Shown: piece by piece, positions 31,231-40,586 of the stretch
Numbering within the stretch: position 1 is the stretch's first letter
Layout: every line of letters starts with the position of its first letter
NCBI GenBank assembly: GCA_964551455.1
Contig: CAZKDA010000007.1
Span: 1-48,446, forward strand
DNA from: JAHDHW01 sp964551455
GTDB lineage: Bacteria; Bacteroidota; Bacteroidia; Chitinophagales; Saprospiraceae
Direction: 5' to 3'
Length of the DNA stretch: 48,446 nt
Made by a program: the position numbers and the translations under genes
Notes under the pieces: generated by a model
Seen by the model: the letters and a program-made list of their open reading frames with translations, nothing else
The model's database searches: none
Told to the model about the DNA's origin: nothing

Positions 31231-33420
31231 ATGGCCCAGAAATATCCATTTTATAAACAATTCGACGAAATGGACTGCGGAGCTACCTGCCTTCGCATGG
31301 TGGCCAGGTATTTTGGCAGATATTACTCGCTGGAGTATTTGCGCGAACTTACTTTTGTCAACCGACAGGGAGTATCTTTGATGGCGATCAGCGACGCGGC
31401 GGAGCGTATCGGTTTTCATACTTTAGGCGTAAAAATTGACTTCGACCGGCTCATCAAAGACATTCCGACCCCCTGCATTGCTTATTGGCGGCAAAGCCAT
31501 TTTATTGTCGTTTACAAAGCTACCGCGAAATACGTCTGGATCGGCGATCCTGCCGCTGGAGTTTTCAAAATCACAAAACAAGAATTTCTGGATGGATGGA
31601 TCAACGATTCATTCAATGGTCTGCCCACAGGGGTTCTGTTGCTGATGGAACCGACCCCTTCGTTTTATGAACGCGAAGGTCAAAAAGCCAACCGATCTGG
31701 TTTCAAATACATTTTTTCATACTATAAAAAATATAAGAAGCTACTGTTCCAACTAGGGTTGGGGCTTTTTTTCGGGGGCATCCTCCACATAGTGTTTCCA
31801 TTTTTATTGAAGGCGGTAGTTGATCTGGGTATTTCTGTCAACAACCTGAATGTGATTTGGGTGATTTTAATTGCCTATGGGGTTTTGTTTGTAAGCCAGA
31901 CTTTTGTTGAAGTGATCCGGCGCCTGATCCTGATGGAGTTGGCGGTACGGGTGAATATCAGCCTGATCTCGGATTTTCTGATAAAGATCATGAAATTGCC
32001 GATCCGTTTTTTCGACACCCGCATGACCGGCGATATTCTCCAGCGAATTTCAGATCATCAGCGCATTGAAAATTTCCTGACTTCGGCATCCATATTCACC
32101 TTGTTTTCCTTTTTCAATTTTTTCATATTTTCAATCATTCTCCTTTACTTCAGCCTGACCATCTTTTGGGTATTCCTGCTTTTTACAGCGATCTATTTTT
32201 TGTGGATCGTTTTCTTTCTAAAAAAGAGAAAGGAACTGGATTACAAAAGATTCGATCAGCTTTCCGCCAATCAAAATTCGTTGATCCAATTGGTCAATGG
32301 AATGGAAGACATCAAGCTTTTTAATGCTGAAAAACAAAAACGATGGAGTTGGGAGCGCGTCCAGGCAAAACTGGTGAGGGTAAGTAGAGATTATCTGGCA
32401 TTGGATCAATGGCAACGATCTGGCGCTACTTTTTTGAATGAAGCTAAAAATATTATCATCGTTTTTATTGCCGCAAAAGGCGTCATCGATGGAAACATGA
32501 CCTTAGGGATGCTGGTCGCTATTCAGTACATCATTGGCCAACTCAATGGCCCGCTGGAGCAAATACTCACTTTCATCAAATCTGCTCAGAATGCAAAAAT
32601 CAGCCTGGAGCGAATGAACGAAATTCACCAGCGGGAAGACGAAGAAGAGCAGGAGGATTTTGCAACCATACTTCCTGAAAATGGAGACCTCGTGCTGGAA
32701 AATGTTTCCTTTCAGTACGGCGGTCAGCATTCCAACATGGTTTTAAAAAATCTGAACGCTGTCATCCATAAAGGAAAAGTCACTGCTATCGTAGGAGCCA
32801 GCGGCAGCGGCAAAACGACCTTGCTGAAATTGCTGCTGAATTTTTACAGGCCTGTGGAGGGTGCTGTCCGGCTTGGGGATATCAACCTGGTGAATATCCA
32901 AAGCAATGTGTGGAGAAACCGCTGTAGCGCAGTGTTGCAGGATGGATATATTTTTTCAGAATCCATCGCCCGCAATATCGCGCTGGGAGACGATGTGATC
33001 GATAAAAAGCGCTTGCTCTATGCAGTAAAAGTAGCCAATATTCAGTCTTTTGTGGAATCGCTTCCACTGGGTTACAACACACGGATCGGCATGGAAGGGA
33101 TCGGCCTGAGCCAGGGGCAAAAGCAGCGCATCCTGATCGCCCGTGCCATTTACAAGAACCCTGAATATTTCTTTCTCGATGAAGCCACCAACGCACTTGA
33201 CGCTAAAAACGAAGCAGAGATCATGTACAATTTACAGGAATTTTTCAGTGGGAAAACCGTTGTGGTAGTGGCGCACAGATTGAGTACCGTGAAAAACGCA
33301 GACAACATCATCGTGCTCGAGGAAGGCGAGATCATTGAGCAGGGAAATCACGAAGAACTGATAGCAATGAGAGGCGCTTATTATCATTTGATCAAAAATC
33401 AGCTTGAATTGGGAAATTGA
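31231..33420 (+). CDS. Peptidase C39-containing ABC exporter (PCAT)
   Basis: 729 residues. The N-terminal C39 cysteine protease has Cys16 (DCGATC), His90 (QSHFIVVY) and Asp106 (IGDPA), all intact. The membrane domain (about 160-430) has six hydrophobic segments. The ABC domain has Walker A GASGSGKTT 522-530, signature LSQGQ 626-630, Walker B FFLDEATNALD 647-657 and AHR 681-683. Such exporters cut the leader of a peptide after a Gly-Gly-type site and pump out the core. It is the first gene of the operon PCAT-HlyD-LanB-like, and the octamer repeats after it separate it from the adaptor gene by 167 bases. Confidence 0.95.
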   Translation: MAQKYPFYKQFDEMDCGATCLRMVARYFGRYYSLEYLRELTFVNRQGVSLMAISDAAERIGFHTLGVKIDFDRLIKDIPTPCIAYWRQSHFIVVYKATAKYVWIGDPAAGVFKITKQEFLDGWINDSFNGLPTGVLLLMEPTPSFYEREGQKANRSGFKYIFSYYKKYKKLLFQLGLGLFFGGILHIVFPFLLKAVVDLGISVNNLNVIWVILIAYGVLFVSQTFVEVIRRLILMELAVRVNISLISDFLIKIMKLPIRFFDTRMTGDILQRISDHQRIENFLTSASIFTLFSFFNFFIFSIILLYFSLTIFWVFLLFTAIYFLWIVFFLKKRKELDYKRFDQLSANQNSLIQLVNGMEDIKLFNAEKQKRWSWERVQAKLVRVSRDYLALDQWQRSGATFLNEAKNIIIVFIAAKGVIDGNMTLGMLVAIQYIIGQLNGPLEQILTFIKSAQNAKISLERMNEIHQREDEEEQEDFATILPENGDLVLENVSFQYGGQHSNMVLKNLNAVIHKGKVTAIVGASGSGKTTLLKLLLNFYRPVEGAVRLGDINLVNIQSNVWRNRCSAVLQDGYIFSESIARNIALGDDVIDKKRLLYAVKVANIQSFVESLPLGYNTRIGMEGIGLSQGQKQRILIARAIYKNPEYFFLDEATNALDAKNEAEIMYNLQEFFSGKTVVVVAHRLSTVKNADNIIVLEEGEIIEQGNHEELIAMRGAYYHLIKNQLELGN

Positions 33421-33550
33421 TGTGTTGATGTGCTAATGTGCTAATGTGCTAATGTGCTGATTTGCTAATTTGCTGATTTGAATAAGTTGATTAGGTTTTT
33501 AAACTAGCAACACCGACCAGCCCCGACAGGTCGGGGCCAGTCGGGGCTGG
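33421..33550. repeat. Octamer array and nested GC palindrome inside the RiPP-like operon
   Basis: After the PCAT stop codon: TGTTGATG, three TGCTAATG units, TGCTGATT, TGCTAATT and TGCTGATT. A GC palindrome follows with two alternative pairings: CCAGCCCCGAC (33517-33527) with GTCGGGGCTGG (33540-33550), or CCCCGAC-AG-GTCGGGG (33521-33536). Confidence 0.88.
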
Positions 33551-33587
33551 CTAGAAACGATTGCACAACACTCCGATTTTTTACAAA

Positions 33588-34880
33588 ATGGAAGAATACG
33601 AAAAAATAGAATTGCGAAGCGAAGAGATACAGGAGATACTCGGCACTCCGCCGCGCTGGATCGTCCGTTGGGGCACGACCATAGCCTTTCTCACTTTTTG
33701 TGCATTGCTTTTTGCGGGATATTTCATCCGGTATCCGGATATTATCAAGGCGCCGATCACACTGGCCAGCGCCAATCCGCCGATGGAGATCATTTCGCCT
33801 GTCAACACAAATGCGCTGACGCTGAATGTTAAAAATGGTCAAAAAGTTAAAGAAGGCGATATTCTTGGAAAACTGGATGGCCTGGCGAATTACAACGACG
33901 TCTTTTTTCTGGAGGAGCAATTGAGATTGGAGCTTGAAGCAGGTGAAAACAATTCTTTCCTGGACTTCAAACCAGCGCCATATCTTGAGCTAGGTATCCT
34001 CCAGCCGAGCTACAATCGCCTCATCAAAAACTTTGAATCTTATAAGATCAGCAGTACTTCCAATTACGCCGCACAAAATATTCAAAGCCTCAACAACCAG
34101 ATCAAGAGTTTGCAACATGCTATCCAGGCGAATAACGACAGAAAGCCAAACATCGAAGAAGAATTGAATGCAGCGGAAACCGCTGTGGACAATATTCAAA
34201 AACGTTACGTAAATAACCCCTCGCTGATCGGTGATCTGCAAAAGGCCGTGTTTCTGGCCAATAGCCTGAAAACATCGCTAAAAAACCTGGAAGCCGAAAA
34301 CGCTCAGAAATTGGTCGAGATATCTAACCTCCAGACTCAAATCAGGGTGATCCTGTCGCAAAGCGGCACGGATATTTCCAACAGCCTGGTCACGATAAAA
34401 AGCGACATGAACAGTTTGCTGACCGAGATCGAAAACTGGAAAAAAGACAACATCCTCGTCGCTCCCAAAGCCGGAACGGTTGTAATAAATGAAAAGATCA
34501 TTGAGAAACAATCTGTGAGGGAAAATGAAAAAATATTGTCCATTGTTCCGGAGGATGATAAAGATTTTTATGGAAAAGTCCTGCTCCCCATTAAAGGCTC
34601 CGGGAAAGTATTGGAAGGGCAGGAGGTTGTCATCAAATTCGACAAATTTCCGTACAAAGAATACGGAACCGTAAAAGGAGTGGTGGAAAGCAAATCGATC
34701 CTCCCCAACGACAACGTTCAAAACATCATCGTCAATTTAGATACTACCCTGACAACCAATCAAAACAAAAAGCTGACTTATACCCCGCTGATGCAGGGAA
34801 CTGCGGAGATCATCACCAAAAACCGCAGGTTTATCGAAAGGGTTTTTGAAAATGTAACTGCTTTTTTGGAAGAACATTGA
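33588..34880 (+). CDS. HlyD-family periplasmic adaptor
   Basis: 430 residues from ATG 33588; the frame opens at TTG 33561, but the ATG fits the family. One transmembrane helix (about 25-47), then a first half-lipoyl domain (VNTNALTLNVKNGQKVKEGDILGKLDG), a long coiled coil (about 155-275) and a second half-lipoyl domain (ILVAPKAGTVVINEKII). A beta-barrel segment follows (KVLLPIKGSGKVLEGQEVVIKFDKFPYKEYGTVKG). It links an inner-membrane ABC exporter to an outer-membrane channel. It is the natural partner of the upstream C39 exporter. Confidence 0.92.
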   Translation: MEEYEKIELRSEEIQEILGTPPRWIVRWGTTIAFLTFCALLFAGYFIRYPDIIKAPITLASANPPMEIISPVNTNALTLNVKNGQKVKEGDILGKLDGLANYNDVFFLEEQLRLELEAGENNSFLDFKPAPYLELGILQPSYNRLIKNFESYKISSTSNYAAQNIQSLNNQIKSLQHAIQANNDRKPNIEEELNAAETAVDNIQKRYVNNPSLIGDLQKAVFLANSLKTSLKNLEAENAQKLVEISNLQTQIRVILSQSGTDISNSLVTIKSDMNSLLTEIENWKKDNILVAPKAGTVVINEKIIEKQSVRENEKILSIVPEDDKDFYGKVLLPIKGSGKVLEGQEVVIKFDKFPYKEYGTVKGVVESKSILPNDNVQNIIVNLDTTLTTNQNKKLTYTPLMQGTAEIITKNRRFIERVFENVTAFLEEH

Positions 34881-34926
34881 GCTATTCCGCATTTTGCTTC
34901 GATGGCTTTTCCTATTTTAGCTGTCG

Positions 34927-37533
34927 ATGAAAATATTTCCATTCATAATGGCCAGGATCGCAGGGCTTCCATTTCAGGTGGTGGAACAATTCAGCCTGCA
35001 ATCCATTGAAAATGTGGATGCTATCATCACCGGTGGCGTTGCGCTCGATCAGGAGAAGGATCATATCCTGGCTGAGATCGAACGAATTGCAAATCTTGTC
35101 AGCAGCGATCATGTTCGGAAACATCTGCATTTTTTTAAAATAAAATTTTCCAAAAACAACAAAATAAAATTTCCCGGGCAACTCGGATCATATTTGAACG
35201 AAAAAGATAGACCGCTGCTGGATGGGCTTAGGAATCGATTAGGCGATTTTATCAAGATGGAAGTGAAACTGAAGACAGAAGAATCGGATTTCACCAAAGT
35301 CTATGAAAAAGTGATCATTGCTCACCGGCGAATTTTACAACAACAAACAACTGAGCCGATCCTTCTGAACGGTTTGCTTCTTTCCAGCCGAACTCTGATG
35401 GATCAACTGCCAAAATACAGCCTGTCCGATCCCGCCCGCTTTGCCAAAAAGCAATTCCAAACCGAACGGGCATTGCTCCAGTATTTATCGAGGATTTGCT
35501 GTAAGACCTCTCCTTTCAGCACATTTACACAAGTGTCGGTTTTTTCTTTCGATGAAGCGATCCAGACTCCGCAAGATTTTACGAGCAAAGTCAGCCTGAA
35601 CAATCATCTCTTCGCAGTGTGGAAAGACGCCCTCAACAGTTACCCTCCGTTTCATCGTCAGTTGATGGTTTGCTTGAATCCGGGATTACGGTTAGAAGGG
35701 GAGGAGTGGACTTTTTTGTTGAATACCAGGAATATAGAAACTGTGCAAAAAATTCAAAACACTGATTTTCTGGAATTTATAGTTGAGGTGTTTCAAAAAG
35801 CTGGGGGTGAAAAAAAGTTTTGTGATCTGACCGATGAGATCCTTCCTAATTTGGAAACTGAGTTGGAAGCGCTTGAAACTTATTTACTCGAGTTGATCGC
35901 TTTTGGTTTCCTGGAATGGAAGTGGCCGTTTTCCGGTCTCGATCTTTTGTGGATCGAAAAGCTGATCGAACTTTTGGAAAATGTTGGAGAAGACGAATTC
36001 CTTTTGGAAATCAAAATGTCATTGGAAAAGATTAGTGAACTGACCAGTTTGTATGAAACCGCCGACATTGAAAAACGCAACCCTCTCCAGCTACGAACTT
36101 TTCATTTGACAAAGCAGCTCAGCGAATCGTTGCTAAAAAAAGCGCAACTCATTGGAAAAGAAAACCATATCGACTTTGGCAAAATCAAACATGTAAAGCA
36201 AAATCAATTCAAGTTTACACCGGAGAAGCTTTTTTATGAAGACGTATGTACGGGGTTTACCCCTTTTTTCAAGGAATCGGAACTGGAGCCGGTCATCATG
36301 GAATTGGATCAACTGCTGAATAGTTTGGAACCTTTGTATTTCAATTCGTTTCAGCTTGAGCTAAAACTTTTTTTCCAACAAAATTACAGTAATGCGGCAT
36401 CGATCAGCCTCTTGAAATTCTATGAAGATTTTCATAAAAACAAAAACAATTTTAAACCTGACGAAAGCACAGAAGCCGTAAATCTTAGACTGAAATGGCA
36501 GGCAGAGATTTTCAGGCAATCAGCGGAAGCGGATGATGGCGTTTTGAAAATTGATCCTGCAATTTTGAACAGCCTGTCTAAAAAAACCGGAATTCCAAAC
36601 ACACAAAAAACTACTCGTGCAAAAGGCGCTTTGATCCAATTATTTCGCGAGGGAAATGTTTTGAAAGGATTTTCTGAAAACGCTTTTGAGGGGAATGGAA
36701 AGATGATGGGACGTTTTCTTGATATGTTTCCAAAAGTTGTAACGGCCACACTTCGGCAATGGAATGAAACTCAGAGAAACGGTTTGCTTTGGATCGAAAA
36801 CACGGATGCCTCGGTTTACAATCCAAATGCTCATCCGCCGCTTTTGCCATATGAGATCAGGTTGCCAGGGAGTCAAAATGCTTTGCCCCACGAAAACCAG
36901 GTATTGGTGAGTGATCTGAAAGTCATTTATAACGAAACGGAAGATGCGCTCAACCTGATTCATCAACCTTCTGGGCGCCGTGCGTATATTTTCGACATGG
37001 GATTTGAAGCCCTGGAAAGTAGATCACCGCTGTATAGACTATTAGCCGCTTTCACATTTCCAGGTGCTACCCAGAATATTCTTACAGATATTGTAAATGA
37101 TTATTTTGAAAGCAACTCAAACCATAGCATTACTTTCTATCCCCGCATTTGTGTTGGAAAGCATTTGGTGATCCAACGAAAAAAGTGGCATATCCCATTC
37201 GACTTTCTACCTGTAAAAAAGCACGACGAAACAGAAGCGGCTTATTTTATCCGCATCAATCGCTGGATAAAAGAAAACCATATCCCATCTAAGGTTTTTA
37301 TTACAATAAAACCGCCGAATGGCAACAGGAGTGGTGTAGAAAAAACTGATGATTACAAACCACAGTACATTGATTTTCAAAGCCCCGTCTTTGTCCAGTT
37401 GTTTCACAAATTGATAAAAAAAGTCAAAGATAAACTCAGGATCGAAGAGTTTTTGCCCCTCCCTGAAAAGCAAGAAAACGGGAAAATACTGGCTACCGAG
37501 TTTTTAATTCAATGGATGGGGGGGATAAGTTGA
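34927..37533 (+). CDS. LanB-like peptide dehydratase glutamylation-domain protein (stand-alone)
   Basis: 868 residues. It matches the lantibiotic dehydratase N-terminal region from end to end: the start LPFQVVEQF, the core motif YLSRICCKTSPFSTFT (186-201), then LLPYEIRLPG, LVSDLKVIYNETEDALNLIHQPSGRRAYI, PRICVGKHLVIQRKKW, RINRWIKENHIPSKVFI, KPQYIDFQSPVFVQLF and an end at about where the glutamylation half of NisB ends. The separate elimination (SpaB_C) domain is absent. LanB enzymes use Glu-tRNA to glutamylate Ser/Thr of a precursor peptide; stand-alone relatives include split dehydratases and PEARLs, which add amino acids from tRNA to a peptide C-terminus. Which applies here is undecided. It is the third gene of the operon, 46 bases after the HlyD gene. 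Confidence 0.85.
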   Translation: MKIFPFIMARIAGLPFQVVEQFSLQSIENVDAIITGGVALDQEKDHILAEIERIANLVSSDHVRKHLHFFKIKFSKNNKIKFPGQLGSYLNEKDRPLLDGLRNRLGDFIKMEVKLKTEESDFTKVYEKVIIAHRRILQQQTTEPILLNGLLLSSRTLMDQLPKYSLSDPARFAKKQFQTERALLQYLSRICCKTSPFSTFTQVSVFSFDEAIQTPQDFTSKVSLNNHLFAVWKDALNSYPPFHRQLMVCLNPGLRLEGEEWTFLLNTRNIETVQKIQNTDFLEFIVEVFQKAGGEKKFCDLTDEILPNLETELEALETYLLELIAFGFLEWKWPFSGLDLLWIEKLIELLENVGEDEFLLEIKMSLEKISELTSLYETADIEKRNPLQLRTFHLTKQLSESLLKKAQLIGKENHIDFGKIKHVKQNQFKFTPEKLFYEDVCTGFTPFFKESELEPVIMELDQLLNSLEPLYFNSFQLELKLFFQQNYSNAASISLLKFYEDFHKNKNNFKPDESTEAVNLRLKWQAEIFRQSAEADDGVLKIDPAILNSLSKKTGIPNTQKTTRAKGALIQLFREGNVLKGFSENAFEGNGKMMGRFLDMFPKVVTATLRQWNETQRNGLLWIENTDASVYNPNAHPPLLPYEIRLPGSQNALPHENQVLVSDLKVIYNETEDALNLIHQPSGRRAYIFDMGFEALESRSPLYRLLAAFTFPGATQNILTDIVNDYFESNSNHSITFYPRICVGKHLVIQRKKWHIPFDFLPVKKHDETEAAYFIRINRWIKENHIPSKVFITIKPPNGNRSGVEKTDDYKPQYIDFQSPVFVQLFHKLIKKVKDKLRIEEFLPLPEKQENGKILATEFLIQWMGGIS

Positions 37534-37649
37534 TTAGGTTGATTAGGTTGATTGGGTTGATTAAGTTGATTAAGATATTGGTTATTAGCAACCAGCAACT
37601 TGACAACTTTCCGACTCAACAACTCAGCAAATCCGCAAATCTGCAACTT
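37534..37649. repeat. Nonamer array after the LanB-like gene
   Basis: After the stop codon come tandem GTTGATTAG/GTTGATTGG/GTTGATTAA units (period 9, about five copies). Less regular words follow (TTATTAGCAACCAGCAACTTGAC, then AACTCAGCAAATCCGCAAATC), ending at the lpdA stop codon. Confidence 0.8.
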
Positions 37650-39047
37650 TTACAAATGAATAACTTCGCCATAAGCGGCAGCGGCGGCTTCCATGATCGC
37701 TTCGCTCATCGTCGGATGCGGGTGGATGGCTTTGATGAGTTCATGTCCGGTGGTTTCCAGCTTTCGGGCTACGACCAGTTCGGCCACCAGTTCGGTGACG
37801 TTGTAGCCGATCATGTGAGCGCCTAAGAGTTCTCCATATTTGGCGTCGAAGATCAGTTTTACAAAACCGCTTTTGTCGCCTGCGGCGCTGGCTTTGCCGG
37901 AAGCTGAATAAGGGAATTTGCCAACTTTCAATTCATACCCCGCATCTTTAGCCTGTTGTTCCGTAAAACCGACGGAGGCGATCTCCGGGGAGCAGTAAGT
38001 ACATCCGGGAATGTTGTTGTAGTCGATAGGTTCGGGGTTTTGGCCTGCAATTTTTTCGACGCAGGTGATCCCTTCGGCGCTGGCAACGTGAGCGAGCGCC
38101 TGCGTTGGCAGCACATCGCCGATGGCGTAAATCCCGGAAACATTGGTGCGGTAAAATTCATCCACCTGTAAAAATCCTTTTTCGGTTTTGATGCCTAATG
38201 CTTCCAGCCCGATATTTTCGAGGTTGGGCGTGATGCCGACAGCAGATAAAACCACTTCGCAATTTACTTCGGAGGTTTTGCCGTCTTTGCGGTTTTTAAT
38301 GACCACTTTGCATTCTTTTCCTTTAGTGTCAACAGATTCCACAGCGGCATTGACAAAAACTTCGATCCCGGCTTTTTTAAATGCCCGGCCTAACTCTTTC
38401 GAAACATCGGCATCTTCGCGGGGAACCAAGCCTTGTTCCATGAATTCTACAATAGTGACTTTGGTGCCTATAGCATTGTAAAAATAAGCAAACTCAACGC
38501 CGATGGCTCCGGCGCCTACAATAACCATCGACTTGGGTTGTTTTTCCATTGACATGGCTTTGCGGTATTCGATGATCTTTTTGCCATCGATATCGAGGTT
38601 GGGTAAAGACTTGGCACGTCCTCCCGTTGCGATGATGATGTGATTTGCGGAATATTCACTCACCTTTCCTTTATCGTCAGTCACTTCAATTTTTTTGCCT
38701 CTGGCCAGTTTGCCAAAACCATTGATAACCTGGATCTTGTTTTTTTTCATTAAAAAACTGACCCCTTTGCTCATACCATCGGCGACTGTACGGCTTCTTT
38801 TGACAATAGCCTGGAAGTCAGCGCTGGCCTTCGACACTTTGATCCCGTAGTCTTCGGCGTGATTGAGATATTCGAATACCTGGGCACTCTTCAGCAAGGC
38901 TTTGGTGGGGATGCAACCCCAGTTGAGGCAAATTCCTCCAAGGTTTTCCTTTTCTACGATGGCGACATTCATACCCAATTGTACGGCTCTGATCGCAGCT
39001 ACATAACCTCCCGGACCGCTTCCTAAAACTATTAAATCGAAGTTCAT
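37650..39047 (-). CDS. lpdA: Dihydrolipoyl dehydrogenase
   Basis: 465 residues from ATG 39047 (MNFDLIVLGSGPGGYVAA, the FAD-binding GxGxxG). The frame extends 26 codons upstream but those residues have no family match and lie over the promoter. The redox disulphide is GGICLNWGCIPTK. The NAD site (IVGAGAIGVEFAYFYNAIG), the second FAD motif (IYAIGDVLPTQALAH) and the dimerisation domain with the active-site HPHPTMSE (His-Pro, Glu) are all present. E3 component of 2-oxo acid dehydrogenase and glycine cleavage complexes. It is transcribed from a strong consensus promoter. Confidence 0.96.
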   Translation of the reverse strand: MNFDLIVLGSGPGGYVAAIRAVQLGMNVAIVEKENLGGICLNWGCIPTKALLKSAQVFEYLNHAEDYGIKVSKASADFQAIVKRSRTVADGMSKGVSFLMKKNKIQVINGFGKLARGKKIEVTDDKGKVSEYSANHIIIATGGRAKSLPNLDIDGKKIIEYRKAMSMEKQPKSMVIVGAGAIGVEFAYFYNAIGTKVTIVEFMEQGLVPREDADVSKELGRAFKKAGIEVFVNAAVESVDTKGKECKVVIKNRKDGKTSEVNCEVVLSAVGITPNLENIGLEALGIKTEKGFLQVDEFYRTNVSGIYAIGDVLPTQALAHVASAEGITCVEKIAGQNPEPIDYNNIPGCTYCSPEIASVGFTEQQAKDAGYELKVGKFPYSASGKASAAGDKSGFVKLIFDAKYGELLGAHMIGYNVTELVAELVVARKLETTGHELIKAIHPHPTMSEAIMEAAAAAYGEVIHL

Positions 39048-39080
39048 TTTGTTCTGTTTTTGTTTGTTTAAACACTGCGG

Positions 39081-39114
39081 CAAAGATAACAATCGACCTG
39101 AATTTCCCGCAAAA
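39081..39114 (-). promoter_or_regulatory. Promoter of lpdA
   Basis: On the minus strand TTTTG (39110-39114), a 21-nt spacer and a perfect TATCTTTG (39081-39088). The leader to the ATG at 39047 is about 30 nt. This is the best match to the Bacteroidota consensus in the window. Confidence 0.7.
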
Positions 39115-39123
39115 TAAACCGGC

Positions 39124-39162
39124 ATAAAAAAATAACCCCCGCCGCAAAAAATTGCAGGGGGG
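39124..39162 (-). terminator. Rho-independent terminator of the coiled-coil/HHH gene
   Basis: On the minus strand a GC-rich stem (CCCCC with GGGGG, extended by TGCAA with TTGCG) is followed by TTATTTTTTTAT. On the plus strand the arms lie at 39136-39145 and 39152-39162. Confidence 0.85.
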
Positions 39163-39183
39163 CATTACATACTGATACTACTT

Positions 39184-40518
39184 CTACTTCATTCTTTTAG
39201 CCTGGCCGACCCAGTCGTCGGATTTGATGTGACCAGCGCTCAATTCGATTATTTCACTGATTTCTTCAATGTCATCTTCATTGAAAAAAGCAATTTGCTC
39301 AATGCGATAGATGCCCAGCGCATTCAATTTTTTTTCTATAAAAGGGCCGATACCCTTGATCTGCTGAAGGTTGTCTTTTTTAGCTTTGCTGGCTTTGCCG
39401 ATGCGGCTGAAATCCACAGCGTCCTTCCGGTTGCCGATGCGGGCGAGGATGGATTGCGGGTCTTCGATCAGCGCCACCAGTTTTCGGGCATTTGTTACCC
39501 ACAATTCGTTTTGGATGGTATTGTCGGGCAATTCAAGGATTTCGTTGAACAATTCTTCGTCGTCAGGGGTAAAAGCGGCGAGCTGTTTCAGTTTGTAAAT
39601 CCCTGCGGCGTTGAAGCGCTGTTCGATGGAATCGGACATGCCCGGCAGATTTTTCAGATCGTCTTTTTGGCGTTCAACGGCTTGGCCGATCCGGTTGGAA
39701 TCGATCAATTCCACACGGCTTTTTATACGATCGAAAATAGAGGTTTTGTTTTTTGTTTTGTTTGATTTTACGGAATGCTCCAGCTTTTCAGCCAGTAGTT
39801 TATTTTCTTTTTTCAGCCGTTTGATCTCTTTTTTCAAAACGCTGTCCTGTAATTTTTTATCCGGGATTGTTCCCGGATATGTTTGCATATCGTCCAACTT
39901 GGCCTCGAGTTCCTTTTTTTCTTTGGCCAGCGCGAGGTACCTGAGTTTCAGTTCTTTGTAATTGCTTTCCCATTCCAGTAAAGAAGCGCTGGCGGAGGTG
40001 GAAAGTTTGGATTGTTCCAGCAAATTTTCTTTTTCTTTTTTAAGTTTTCTCAATTCAGTTTCCAGGTTTTGTAATTCCTGGCTGGCTTCGTGGAATTTGA
40101 TCCGCCATTTGTCGGTTTTTATTTTTTCCTTTTGGGTTTTTTCTTTCAGGCTGTCGATGGTGTCGAAAATTTTCTGGCTGGCTTCGAGCTTTGATTTGGT
40201 TTCGTTCCTGAAATTTTCATACTCACTGAAAATAAACTCTTTGTCACTTTCCAATTGCCTGACCAGATCTTTTTGAAACTTCAACTTGTTTTTGTTGGCT
40301 TCTTGCTGCTGTTTCAATTTTTGAATATCAAGCCGCGATTTGGATGACTCTTTTGTCAGTTCATCATAGTCTGCCCGGAGTTTGGAATAGCTTCGTTCTG
40401 ATCTTGTTTTTTCAGCCCGGAGGTCTGTGATCTGTTGGTCTATCCTGACCCGGGAAATGAGATATCCCAGCGCAGCAGCGCCCAAAAGCAAAAAACAGGA
40501 TGCCAGGAAAATCAACAT
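39184..40518 (-). CDS. Membrane-anchored coiled-coil protein with two C-terminal HHH-like domains
   Basis: 444 residues from ATG 40518; a TTG three codons upstream is possible. One N-terminal transmembrane helix (MLIFLASCFLLLGAAALGYLI), then a long coiled coil (about 27-262, Lys/Glu/Leu-rich) and two related C-terminal domains: LKNLPGMSDSIEQRFNAAGI... and LQQIKGIGPFIEKKLNALGI.... These match the helix-hairpin-helix-like 'predicted flap endonuclease-1-like 5' DNA nuclease' type annotated in Bacteroidota. No nuclease catalytic residues are visible, so a DNA-binding or scaffold role is as likely. It forms an operon with the tandem OmpA-like gene (68-base gap) and ends at a strong terminator. Confidence 0.8.
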   Translation of the reverse strand: MLIFLASCFLLLGAAALGYLISRVRIDQQITDLRAEKTRSERSYSKLRADYDELTKESSKSRLDIQKLKQQQEANKNKLKFQKDLVRQLESDKEFIFSEYENFRNETKSKLEASQKIFDTIDSLKEKTQKEKIKTDKWRIKFHEASQELQNLETELRKLKKEKENLLEQSKLSTSASASLLEWESNYKELKLRYLALAKEKKELEAKLDDMQTYPGTIPDKKLQDSVLKKEIKRLKKENKLLAEKLEHSVKSNKTKNKTSIFDRIKSRVELIDSNRIGQAVERQKDDLKNLPGMSDSIEQRFNAAGIYKLKQLAAFTPDDEELFNEILELPDNTIQNELWVTNARKLVALIEDPQSILARIGNRKDAVDFSRIGKASKAKKDNLQQIKGIGPFIEKKLNALGIYRIEQIAFFNEDDIEEISEIIELSAGHIKSDDWVGQAKRMK

Positions 40519-40586
40519 ATTGGTCAATTGAGGTTATCAGAAAGCAATAAACAAAATTATAAAAATCAATAGCCTGTCAAAGCCTT

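Noticed and set aside
31061..31249. 62-residue minus-strand frame as a precursor peptide
   Set aside because: It runs opposite to the operon, overlaps the exporter start and shows no leader pattern.
39184..40518. Confirmed flap endonuclease
   Set aside because: The HHH-like domains match an annotation label only; no catalytic acidic cluster of a FEN-type nuclease is visible.
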